This document shows, one piece after another, positions 6,943 to 15,970 of a stretch of 64,000 nt of DNA. The stretch comes from Falsiroseomonas sp046052145. Its GTDB lineage: Bacteria > Pseudomonadota > Alphaproteobacteria > Acetobacterales > Acetobacteraceae. Made by a program: the position numbers and the translations under genes. The stretch's first letter is position 1. Every line of letters begins with the position of its first letter. Below the pieces are notes generated by a model. That model searched no databases and was not told the DNA's origin. It saw only the letters and a list, made by a program, of their open reading frames with translations. The stretch is from positions 1-64,000 of the forward strand of contig JBJOMW010000009.1 of NCBI GenBank assembly GCA_046052145.1, given 5' to 3'.

Positions 6943-7770
6943 ATGGCAATGCTGACCTTTGAACAGAAATACCGGGTCCGCGGTGGGACCCTGGTCGGCG
7001 GTGACCTGTTCGACTTCTGGATCGGTCCGTTCTGGATCGGATTCTTCGGAGTCACCACGGCGTTCTTCACCTTCCTGGGCACCGGCCTGATCCTGTACGG
7101 CGCGGCGATCCAGGGGACGTGGAACCCGTGGCTCATCAACATCGCGCCGCCTGATCTTGCCTATGGCTTGCGCCTCGCGCCGATGCGCGAAGGCGGGTTG
7201 TGGCAGTGGATCACCTTCTGCGCGATCGGCGCCTTCGTGTCGTGGATCCTCCGCCAAGCGGAGATCTCGCGGAAGCTCGGCATGGGGTACCACATCCCCG
7301 TCGCCTACAGCTTCGCCGTCTTCGCCTACATCACGCTGGTGGTCATCCGCCCGCTGCTGATGGGCGCCTGGGGGCATGGCTTTCCCTATGGCATCTGGAG
7401 CCACCTCGATTGGGTGTCGAACGTCGGCTACCAGCACCTGCACTTCCACTACAACCCGGCGCACATGATCGCGGTGACCTTCTTCTTCACCACGGTGCTG
7501 GCGCTGTCGCTGCACGGCGCGCTCGTGCTCTCGGCGGCGAACCCGCCCAAGGGCGAGGTGATGAAGACGGCCGAGCACGAGAACACCTATTTCCGCGACT
7601 TCATCGGCTACTCGATCGGCACGCTGGGCATCCACCGCCTTGGCCTGTTCCTCGCCTTGTCGGCGGGCTTCTGGAGCGCGGTGTGCATCGTGATCAGCGG
7701 ACCCTTCTGGACCCGTGGCTGGCCCGAATGGTGGGGCTGGTGGCTCAACCTGCCGATTTGGCGCAACTAG
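6943..7770 (+). CDS. pufL: Photosynthetic reaction centre L subunit (PufL)
   Basis: This 275-residue subunit has five membrane helices and binds the special pair, accessory pigments and QB. Visible ligands include SHLDW (accessory bacteriochlorophyll), HFHYNPAHM (H168 next to the special pair, H173 as its ligand) and the iron-binding histidines in SLHGALVLSA and IHRLGL. The ATG at 6943 aligns AMLTFEQKYRV with the Rhodobacter N-terminus. H168 is kept, unlike the glutamate of zinc-bacteriochlorophyll Acidiphilium. The usual glutamate L104, which bonds the active bacteriopheophytin, is glutamine here (LRQAE). Confidence 0.98.
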   Translation: MAMLTFEQKYRVRGGTLVGGDLFDFWIGPFWIGFFGVTTAFFTFLGTGLILYGAAIQGTWNPWLINIAPPDLAYGLRLAPMREGGLWQWITFCAIGAFVSWILRQAEISRKLGMGYHIPVAYSFAVFAYITLVVIRPLLMGAWGHGFPYGIWSHLDWVSNVGYQHLHFHYNPAHMIAVTFFFTTVLALSLHGALVLSAANPPKGEVMKTAEHENTYFRDFIGYSIGTLGIHRLGLFLALSAGFWSAVCIVISGPFWTRGWPEWWGWWLNLPIWRN

Positions 7771-7788
7771 GCCGAAGGGGCGAGACAC

Positions 7789-8778
7789 ATGACCGCATTC
7801 GTCCAATATCAGAACATCTTCACGCGGATCCAGGTCCGCCCGCCGGAGCCCTATCCGGGCGTCGCGCTGCCGCCTGACGATGTGCCGCGTGAAGGCAAGC
7901 CGACCTTCGTCCATCTGTTCGGGATGTTCGGCGACGCGCAGGTGGGTCCGATCTACCTCGGCATCATGGGCATCCTGTCCATTGCCTTCGGTAGCCTGGC
8001 CTTCCTGATCATCGGCCTGAACATGCTGTCCTCCGTGCAGTGGGACATCATCCAGTTCGTCCGGCAGCTCTTCTGGCTTGCGCTGGAGCCGCCGCCGGCG
8101 AAGTACGGGCTGCAATTCCCGCCGATGCGGGATGGCGGCTGGTGGCTAGTGGCAGGCTTCTTCCTGACCCTGTCGCTGCTGCTCTGGTGGGGGCGCACCT
8201 ACCGGCGTGCGCGCCAGCTCGGCATGGGGACCCATGTCGCCTGGGCCTTCGCGGCTGCGATCTGGCTGTACCTCGTGCTCGGTTTCATCCGCCCGATCGC
8301 CATGGGCAGCTGGAGCGAGGCGGTGCCCTTCGGCATCTTCCCGCACCTCGACTGGACCGCGGCGTTCTCGATCCGCTACGGGAACCTCTTCTACAACCCG
8401 TTCCACGCGCTCTCGATCGTCTTCCTCTACGGCTCCACGCTGCTCTTTGCGATGCATGGCGCGACGATCCTCGCTCTCGGCCGCTACGGCGGCGAGCGTG
8501 AGCTGGAGCTGATCGCGGATCGCGGCACGGCGGCGGAGCGTGGTGCGCTCTTCTGGCGCTGGTGCATGGGCTTCAACGCCAGCTTCGAAAGCATCCATCG
8601 CTGGGCCTGGTGGTTCGCGGTGCTCTGCCCGCTCACCGGCGGCATCGGCATCCTGCTGACGGGCACTGTCGTGGACAACTGGTACCTCTGGGCGGTCGAG
8701 CGCCACTTCGCGCCCAGCTATCCGACCCTCTGGGCGCCGATCTCCGATCCCGCCCTGGTGCAAGGAGCGCCCCGATGA
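7789..8778 (+). CDS. pufM: Photosynthetic reaction centre M subunit (PufM)
   Basis: A 329-residue five-helix subunit that pairs with PufL and binds QA and the non-heme iron. Conserved segments include the special-pair ligand region LFYNPFHALS, MHGATIL, the iron-binding glutamate in the GGERELE loop region and the histidine of ESIHRWAWW. The start follows a GGGGCGAGA stretch. The C-terminal tail after VVDNWYLW is extended (about 25 residues), as in species with a tetraheme cytochrome subunit. Its stop overlaps the pufC start by 4 bases. Confidence 0.98.
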   Translation: MTAFVQYQNIFTRIQVRPPEPYPGVALPPDDVPREGKPTFVHLFGMFGDAQVGPIYLGIMGILSIAFGSLAFLIIGLNMLSSVQWDIIQFVRQLFWLALEPPPAKYGLQFPPMRDGGWWLVAGFFLTLSLLLWWGRTYRRARQLGMGTHVAWAFAAAIWLYLVLGFIRPIAMGSWSEAVPFGIFPHLDWTAAFSIRYGNLFYNPFHALSIVFLYGSTLLFAMHGATILALGRYGGERELELIADRGTAAERGALFWRWCMGFNASFESIHRWAWWFAVLCPLTGGIGILLTGTVVDNWYLWAVERHFAPSYPTLWAPISDPALVQGAPR

Positions 8779-9914
8779 GGCCCCTCAAGCTCAGTTGGAC
8801 TTTGCAGGCCCTGATCGTTCTTGCGGGCCTGCTGGTACTGCTCATCGTCCTGATGACCTTCGAACGGCCGTCCGTTCGGACCAGTCAGAACGGCTTCCGC
8901 GGCACTGCGATGGAGCATGTGACCAATCCGCGGACCGCGGCACAGGTTGTCGCGCGTAACCAGGTGCCGGAGGCCCAGCCGCCGGCAGACGGGCCGGTTG
9001 ACGCCAACGACAAGGCGTCGGCCGTCTACGAGAACGTGCAGGTGCTCGGCGAACTCAGCAACGCCCAGTTCCTGCGCGTCATGGTGTCGATGACCGAGTG
9101 GATCGTGCCCAAGGCGGTGCGTGATGCCGGCAATGGCTGCAACTACTGCCACAACCCCGAGAACATGGCCTCCGACGAGGTCTATACGAAGGGTGTGGCG
9201 CGGCGGATGCTGCAGATGACGCGTACGATCAACGCCGACTGGTCGAACCATGTCGGTCAGACGGGCGTCACCTGCTACACCTGCCACCGTGGGCAGCCGG
9301 TGCCGGCCGCGGTGTGGGCCACGAACCAGCCGAACCGCGCAGGCCTCGTCGGCCCGCATGCGCTCGGCCAGAACCTGGCGACGCCGCAGATCAACAATAC
9401 GTCGCTGCCCTTCGACCCGTTCACCCCCTTCCTGCTGGGTGACCAGGATATCCGCAACATCAGCCCCACCTGGCAGCCGCGTCAGAACACCGACGACGTG
9501 CGCATCACCGAGTGGACCTACGCGCTGATGGTGCACATGTCGCAGGGTCTCGGCGTCAACTGCACCTTCTGCCACAACAGCCGCGCCTTCGCGGATTGGG
9601 AGCAGAGCCCACCGCAGCGCCTGACCGCTTGGCACGGCATCCGCATGGCGCGCGCGGTGAACCGGGACTATGTCGAGCCGCTTTCGCCGGTCTTCCTGGC
9701 GAACCGGACCGGCCACCCGGACGCCCCGAGCCCGCTGCGGGTCGGCGCGAATGGCGATGCGCTGAAGGTGAACTGCGCCACCTGCCATGCCGGTGTGAAC
9801 CGGCCATTGCTGGGCGCGCCGATGCTGCGGGACTACCCGGAGCTCAACCTGGTGACCCGCAATCCGCTTCGCACGTCGGAAGCGGTTCCGGCGGGCGGGC
9901 CTTCGCGCAACTGA
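8775..9914 (+). CDS. pufC: Reaction centre tetraheme cytochrome c subunit (PufC)
   Basis: This 379-residue periplasmic subunit re-reduces the oxidised special pair. It has four CxxCH heme sites: CNYCH (122-126), CYTCH (167-171), CTFCH (263-267) and CATCH (334-338). Methionine-rich helices before each site supply sixth ligands. Residues 10-29 form one membrane helix. I see no lipobox cysteine, so it is held by an uncleaved N-terminal anchor rather than a lipid. It is the last gene of the puf set and is followed by a perfect palindrome. Confidence 0.97.
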   Translation: MRPLKLSWTLQALIVLAGLLVLLIVLMTFERPSVRTSQNGFRGTAMEHVTNPRTAAQVVARNQVPEAQPPADGPVDANDKASAVYENVQVLGELSNAQFLRVMVSMTEWIVPKAVRDAGNGCNYCHNPENMASDEVYTKGVARRMLQMTRTINADWSNHVGQTGVTCYTCHRGQPVPAAVWATNQPNRAGLVGPHALGQNLATPQINNTSLPFDPFTPFLLGDQDIRNISPTWQPRQNTDDVRITEWTYALMVHMSQGLGVNCTFCHNSRAFADWEQSPPQRLTAWHGIRMARAVNRDYVEPLSPVFLANRTGHPDAPSPLRVGANGDALKVNCATCHAGVNRPLLGAPMLRDYPELNLVTRNPLRTSEAVPAGGPSRN

Positions 9915-9940
9915 GCGGAGCCCGAGCGGTGACTGGCGCC

Positions 9941-9974
9941 CGGCCGGCATGCCCTTGCAAGGGCATGCCGGCCG
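9941..9974. terminator. 34-base perfect palindrome after pufC
   Basis: The 34 bases 9941-9974 are fully self-complementary around TTGCAA. In RNA they would form a stem of about 15 bp with arms CGGCCGGCATGCCCT and AGGGCATGCCGGCCG. It begins 27 bases after the pufC stop. There is no U-tract, so it may act as a 3' stabiliser or a Rho-assisted end for the puf transcript. Confidence 0.65.
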
Positions 9975-9995
9975 CGGCACATCCGGGCACCGACC

Positions 9996-10433
9996 ATGAC
10001 AGAGTTTCTCACCTATGCCGGCCTCTTCGCCGTCGCACTCGGCGCGGCTTCGATCCTGCCGATGCAGTCGGAGCCGGTGCTGGTCGCCCTTCTGCTGCTG
10101 TCCGAGCAGCCCGTCTGGGCGCTGGTCGCGGTGGCGAGCCTCGGCAACACGCTCGGGTCCTGCATCAATTGGCTACTGGGGCGCGCTGTCGAGCGGTTCC
10201 GCGACCGCCGCTGGTTTCCCGTGCCACCGGACAAGCTGGCCCGCGCGGAAGGCTGGTACGCGCGTTGGGGCCGCTGGTCGCTGCTGATGAGCTGGGCGCC
10301 GATCATCGGCGATCCGTTGACCGTCATGGCCGGCGTTTTGCGCGAGCCGTTCTGGACCTTTCTGCTGCTGGTCACGATCGCCAAGACCGGCCGCTATATC
10401 GTGCTCACGCTCGTGACGCTCGGCCTCGCCTGA
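9996..10433 (+). CDS. YqaA-type small membrane protein (SNARE-associated/DedA-like)
   Basis: A 145-residue protein of mostly hydrophobic helices, with the family features EPVLVALLL (about 26-34), GNTLGSCINWLLGR (about 50-63) and a glycine/proline turn SWAPIIGDPLTVMAG (about 98-112). These match the YqaA branch of the DedA-like superfamily, inner-membrane proteins of uncertain function linked to lipid or proton handling. It lies between the puf palindrome and crtI, 31 bases before crtI, and may share its transcript. A role in photosynthesis is not established. Confidence 0.75.
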   Translation: MTEFLTYAGLFAVALGAASILPMQSEPVLVALLLLSEQPVWALVAVASLGNTLGSCINWLLGRAVERFRDRRWFPVPPDKLARAEGWYARWGRWSLLMSWAPIIGDPLTVMAGVLREPFWTFLLLVTIAKTGRYIVLTLVTLGLA

Positions 10434-10464
10434 CGGCGCGGCAGCGCGCTGCCGGAGGAATGCC

Positions 10465-11973
<1,509 letters not shown>

Positions 11974-11976
11974 GGA

Positions 11977-13542
11977 TCACGCCGGCGCAGGCAGCCTTAT
12001 GGCGCGGCGCGTGGCGCCGGAGCGATCCTCCAGCAGCCGCGCCGCGGCAAGTCGGCCGGACATCACGGCCATCGGTATCCCCGGGCCCGGATGCACCGAC
12101 CCGCCGGCGCAGTAGAGTCCCGGCAGCCGCGTGACGCCGCCGGCGCGCGCAAAGGTGCCGGTCGCCCCATGGCTGGCGCGGCCGTACAGCGCGCCGCCAC
12201 TGGCCGGGAATAGCGCGTTGAAGCCGGTTGGCGTCGTCGGTGTCGCGGCCTCCTCCGGCAGGCCGAGCTCAAGCCCACAGTCTCGCAGCAGGCGCAGCGT
12301 GCGATGCGCCAGCTCCGGCAGCTCAGCGCCGAAGTCGCGCCGGTCGCCATCGGGCGGGGCGTTGATCAGCAGCAGCAGGCGCTCGGCCGCGCCCTCTGCG
12401 ACATCCCCAGTGCCGCGGTCCTGCGCGCAGATATAGACGGTCGGGTCGGCGCAGATCGTGCGGCGCCGGAAGATCGCGTCGAATTCTTCGCCATAGTCCT
12501 CGGCGAAGAAGACGTTGTGGTGGCTGAGCGGAAAGCCGCTGGTCGGCACATGCGCGCACCAGGTGACGGCCGAGAGCGAGCGCGCGGCATCGGGCGTGTC
12601 GGCGGCGGCGTCGCGTGGCCCTTTGCCCAGCAGCCCGCGCGCAAGGGCGGCGACATCGCCGTTGAACACCACGGCGTCCGCCGGCACCTGCTCGCCATCG
12701 GCAAGGCGCACGCCGGCCGCACGTCCATTCTCGACCAGGATCTCCGCCACATGCGCATCGAAGCGGAAGCGCGCGCCCTGGCGTTCGGCGAGGTGCTGCA
12801 GCGCCTCCGCCACCCGCACCATCCCGCCGCGCACCAGCCAGACGCCGTCCTGCTCGACATGCGCGACCAGCATCAGCGTTGCCGGCGCGAGGAAGGGGGA
12901 GCAGCCGCAATAGGTGGCGTAGCGCCCGAAGAGTTGCCGCAGCCGCGCGTCGCGGAAATGCTGGCCGAGCGCGGACCACATCGTCCGCCAGGGCGTGGTG
13001 CGCCACAGCGCGTCCAACTGCCCCCAGCCCACGCGGTTCACAAGGTCGAGCGGGGAGGGGCGTTCGGCCGCGATGAAGCTCCCGACCAGCGTGCGGTGGA
13101 TATCGGCGCTGCGCGCGACGAAATCGCGATAGCCCTGCGCCTCCGCCGCGCCGGCGAAATCGCCGATGGCCTCCGCCGAGCGGTCAATATCGGCGAACAG
13201 GTCGAGCCGCGATCCGGGCGTGTCGCCGCCGCGCCAGGCGTGGCGCGCCAGGATATCGGCGGTGACGAGGTCCAGCTGATCCTCCAGCCGTTCCCCGGCA
13301 TCGGCGAAGAGGCCTTCGAAGATCCAGCGCATGGTGAAGACGGTCGGCCCGGCATCCACGCCCGCACCGCCAGCCGGCACCTGGCGCATCTTGCCGCCGG
13401 CGGCCGCGGCGCGTTCCAGCACTGTCACTTCCGCGCCGCGTCGGGCGAGGTCCACGGCGGCCGCAAGCCCGCCCATGCCGGCGCCGATCACCACCACGCG
13501 GTCGCGTCGGCCGCCACTCCTTCGGCCGATGCTGCCGTCCAT
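11977..13542 (-). CDS. Second CrtD-like carotenoid desaturase/oxidase
   Basis: A 521-residue FAD protein with the N-terminal motif VVIGAGMGGLAAA and the CrtD block ATLMLVAHVEQ...GGMVRVAE near residues 220-245. It closely resembles the crtD product at 18062 and is more distant from CrtI. CrtD enzymes desaturate C3-C4 of hydroxylated or methoxylated carotenoids, but relatives also act as ketolases or aldehyde-forming oxidases. The start is the ATG at 13542, 2 bases after the stop of a membrane-protein gene with which it forms an operon. Which substrate it uses, and why two copies exist, cannot be read from sequence. Confidence 0.8.
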   Translation of the reverse strand: MDGSIGRRSGGRRDRVVVIGAGMGGLAAAVDLARRGAEVTVLERAAAAGGKMRQVPAGGAGVDAGPTVFTMRWIFEGLFADAGERLEDQLDLVTADILARHAWRGGDTPGSRLDLFADIDRSAEAIGDFAGAAEAQGYRDFVARSADIHRTLVGSFIAAERPSPLDLVNRVGWGQLDALWRTTPWRTMWSALGQHFRDARLRQLFGRYATYCGCSPFLAPATLMLVAHVEQDGVWLVRGGMVRVAEALQHLAERQGARFRFDAHVAEILVENGRAAGVRLADGEQVPADAVVFNGDVAALARGLLGKGPRDAAADTPDAARSLSAVTWCAHVPTSGFPLSHHNVFFAEDYGEEFDAIFRRRTICADPTVYICAQDRGTGDVAEGAAERLLLLINAPPDGDRRDFGAELPELAHRTLRLLRDCGLELGLPEEAATPTTPTGFNALFPASGGALYGRASHGATGTFARAGGVTRLPGLYCAGGSVHPGPGIPMAVMSGRLAAARLLEDRSGATRRAIRLPAPA

Positions 13543-13544
13543 GC

Positions 13545-14288
13545 TCAGGCGGCTTGCGCGAGCGTGCCGCGCCGCTGGCGCGCGGCGCGGTCGAGAGCGA
13601 GCCGATGCCAGATGATGATGACGAGCCCGACCGCGAGCGGCACGCCCCACATCACGGGACTGAGCGCGAGTTCCGGCATCAGCCGCACCGATCCGAAGGC
13701 GAGGAAGGCCGTGTAGACGGAGATGCCGGCGCCCACGAGCGCCTTCACATGCTCCTTCAGCCAATCCTCCCGCGAGGGGCTCGGCTTGGCCAGGAAATGC
13801 AGATTGGTCCAGCCCGTCGCGACGCCGACGATGGCGAGCCCGATCAGCAGCTTCTCGCCCATCATCCAGCCCTGGGCTGCGCAATTGATGGCGGCGCCGA
13901 TCGTCAGCCATTGCAGCGCATACATGGCGCGCGTGCGGTTCAGCTCGGCGCGGTTGCGGTTGCGCACCAGCATCCAGCCATACCAGGTCAGGTTGATCGT
14001 CAGGATCGCGGCGCAGAGCATCAGGTGGCCGAAGAAGCCGCGCACGAATTCGGCCGGGAAGCGGCCTTCCAGCTGCGGATGCGTGCCCAGCGGGTCGAAG
14101 AGCGAGAGCAGGCTCATCGCCAGTGCGAACCAGCCGGTGCAGAGCAGCGACACGCTGAACACCTGGCCCCATTTGCGATGGTTCACGCCGCCCTTGCGGC
14201 CGATCACCGGCACCCAGAAGGCGATCGCGCCCGTCGCCCCCGTCAGGATGTGGGCGATGACCAGGGTATGGAAGACCATCAGCTCCAT
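13545..14288 (-). CDS. DUF2306-like multi-span membrane protein
   Basis: A 247-residue protein with about seven predicted membrane helices. Its N-terminal pattern HILTGATGAIAFWVP followed by RKGGVNHRKWGQVF resembles the DUF2306 family (histidine-glycine helix, then a loop KGG.xHRxxG). The function of that family is unknown. The ATG at 14288 (MELMVFHTL) is preferred to upstream alternatives. It lies 2 bases before the second crtD-like gene and diverges from the P450 gene across a probable PpsR operator, so it belongs to the photosynthesis cluster. It could help place carotenoids or their enzymes in the membrane; this is inference. Confidence 0.6.
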   Translation of the reverse strand: MELMVFHTLVIAHILTGATGAIAFWVPVIGRKGGVNHRKWGQVFSVSLLCTGWFALAMSLLSLFDPLGTHPQLEGRFPAEFVRGFFGHLMLCAAILTINLTWYGWMLVRNRNRAELNRTRAMYALQWLTIGAAINCAAQGWMMGEKLLIGLAIVGVATGWTNLHFLAKPSPSREDWLKEHVKALVGAGISVYTAFLAFGSVRLMPELALSPVMWGVPLAVGLVIIIWHRLALDRAARQRRGTLAQAA

Positions 14289-14311
14289 CGCGGCGCCTCT
14301 GAAACCCGAAG

Positions 14312-14329
14312 TGACAATGCCACTTGACA
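14312..14329. promoter_or_regulatory. Imperfect PpsR/CrtJ operator between divergent genes
   Basis: TGACAATGCCACTTGACA fits TGT-N12-ACA with one mismatch (TGA for TGT) and keeps the extended half-sites TGACA and TTGACA. A TGT half-site begins 8 bases later at 14338, the spacing of tandem CrtJ sites, but its other half is poor. The site lies between the DUF2306-like/crtD-like operon (leftward) and the P450 gene (rightward). Confidence 0.55.
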
Positions 14330-14403
14330 CTTCCGGGTGTAAAGTCGCCAGACTCTCGCTTGATTGTCAGACCGGCGCGATGCCGCGCCCCGGATAGGAC
14401 GGC

Positions 14404-15825
14404 ATGACCGACGCTCCCACGATGGAAGACGCCCCGGCCCGCAGCGCCGGTGCCGCCGGCTGGGCGCCCTTCATTCCGCCCTACACCCCGCCCTGGCCGG
14501 CCTTGCCCTCCCTGGTCCGCGCCATGCTGCGCGGGGATGGCGACCTGCTGTCCCTGCTGCCGGCCGAGGCCTATCACATGAAGATCGGCCCGCTCGGTTA
14601 TTCGCGGCGGTCCATCGTGGTGGTGAACGAGCCCGCCATGGTCCGCCATGTGCTGGCGGATCCGGAGGGCATCTTCCCGAAATCCGACCTGATGGTGCAT
14701 GCGCTGGAGCCGCTGATCGGCGACAGCATCTTCGTCTCCTCCGGCGCCACCTGGAAGCGCCAGCGGGAGATGATCGACCCGGCGCTGTCGCTGATGCGCG
14801 TCAACCGCGCCTTCCCGCAGATGCAGGATGGCTGCGCGCATGCCGAGCATGAGTATGACCGCCATGCCCGCGACGGCACGGCCTTCAGCCTTGATCTCGC
14901 GATGAGCCACCTGACGGCGGATATCATCTGCCGCACCGTCTTCACCACGACGCTCGAAACCCGCACGGCGCACGACGTCTTCGACGCCTTCACCGAATTC
15001 GAGCGCCGCGTGGCGCAGGTGGAGATCCGCCGGCTGATCTGGGACAAGGCCTGGACCAAGGCGCCGCAGAAGGCGCCGGTGCTGGACGCCTGCCGCATCA
15101 TCCGCGCGCGCATCGGCGAATTGCTGGACACGCATCTCGCGGCCGGTGCCAGCTTCGACGACATCGCCCAGCAGGTGATCGAGGCGCGCGACGGGGTCGG
15201 CGGCAAGGCGTTCACGCGCGAGGAGCTGATTGATCAGCTCGGCGTGCTGTTCCTGGCGGGGCATGAGACCAGCGCGAGCGCGCTCACCTGGGTCTTCGCC
15301 ATCCTCGCCACCCAGCCGGCGTTGGTCGCGCGGCTGCGCGCGGAGGTCGAGGAGGTGACGGGCGGCGGCCCGATCGAGTTCCACCACATCAAGCGCCTAA
15401 CGCTGACGCGCAACATCTTTCGGGAGACATTGCGGCTCTATCCGCCGATCACCTTCCTGCCGCGCATCGCCAATGAGGCGACGGCGCTCGACGGCTACCG
15501 GCTGAAGAAGGGGGCGCTGGTGATGGTGGCGCCCTGGGTGCTGCACCGGCATCGCCGCTACTGGAAGGATCCCAACCGCTTCGACCCCGACCGCTTCCTG
15601 CCAGAGCGCGAGGCGGAGATCACCTCCGGCGCCTATATCCCGTTCGGCATCGGCCCGCGCATCTGCGCTGGCGCGGCGTTTGCGACCATCGAGGCGACGC
15701 TGCTGATCGCCCGGCTGTTCCGCCGCTACGATTGGCGCCTGGTCGCGCCCGAGGCCATCCGCCCCGCCGCGCGGCTCACCACCCGCCCGGTCGAGCAGGT
15801 GATGTGCACCGTGATGCCCGCATGA
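14404..15825 (+). CDS. Cytochrome P450 in the carotenoid gene region
   Basis: A 473-residue soluble-type P450. It shows the I-helix oxygen motif LAGHETSAS, the K-helix ETLRLYPP (ExxR) and the heme-binding loop FGIGPRICAGAAF, with proximal cysteine C421. These make it a complete, probably active monooxygenase. No redox partner gene is adjacent. It lies inside the photosynthesis cluster between crtI/crtD-like and crtC/crtD, opposite a probable PpsR site, so a carotenoid or other membrane isoprenoid is a reasonable substrate. The exact reaction (hydroxylation, ketone or acid formation) is unknown. Confidence 0.88.
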   Translation: MTDAPTMEDAPARSAGAAGWAPFIPPYTPPWPALPSLVRAMLRGDGDLLSLLPAEAYHMKIGPLGYSRRSIVVVNEPAMVRHVLADPEGIFPKSDLMVHALEPLIGDSIFVSSGATWKRQREMIDPALSLMRVNRAFPQMQDGCAHAEHEYDRHARDGTAFSLDLAMSHLTADIICRTVFTTTLETRTAHDVFDAFTEFERRVAQVEIRRLIWDKAWTKAPQKAPVLDACRIIRARIGELLDTHLAAGASFDDIAQQVIEARDGVGGKAFTREELIDQLGVLFLAGHETSASALTWVFAILATQPALVARLRAEVEEVTGGGPIEFHHIKRLTLTRNIFRETLRLYPPITFLPRIANEATALDGYRLKKGALVMVAPWVLHRHRRYWKDPNRFDPDRFLPEREAEITSGAYIPFGIGPRICAGAAFATIEATLLIARLFRRYDWRLVAPEAIRPAARLTTRPVEQVMCTVMPA

Positions 15826-15836
15826 TGCCAAATCCC

Positions 15837-15856
15837 GCGGATCGTAACCGATCCGC
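15837..15856 (+). terminator. Hairpin after the P450 gene
   Basis: GCGGATCG (15837-15844) and CGATCCGC (15849-15856) form a perfect 8-bp stem with a TAAC loop, 12 bases after the P450 stop. No U-tract follows. It may trim or weakly terminate the P450 transcript before the ATP-grasp gene, whose start lies 114 bases further on. Confidence 0.45.
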
Positions 15857-15970
15857 CCTCAATCGCCGGCGCGCGCCTCCGCGCGCTTGGCTACGCGGCA
15901 TAGGCCGCGGCGGCCATTCGGCCGCTCGCCCGCCTGCGGCGGGCGCAGGTCGCAACGTGCGGGATCAGGC

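Noticed and set aside
7438..7452. Zinc-bacteriochlorophyll type reaction centre as in Acidiphilium
   Set aside because: The diagnostic change is His L168 to Glu; here the segment reads HFHYNPAHM with histidine kept, so a magnesium pigment is expected.
11977..15387. A 1136-residue leftward open frame spanning the second crtD-like gene and the P450 region
   Set aside because: Only its C-terminal 521 residues are a real protein. The rest is antisense to the P450 and out of frame with the DUF2306-like gene; high GC keeps stop codons rare.
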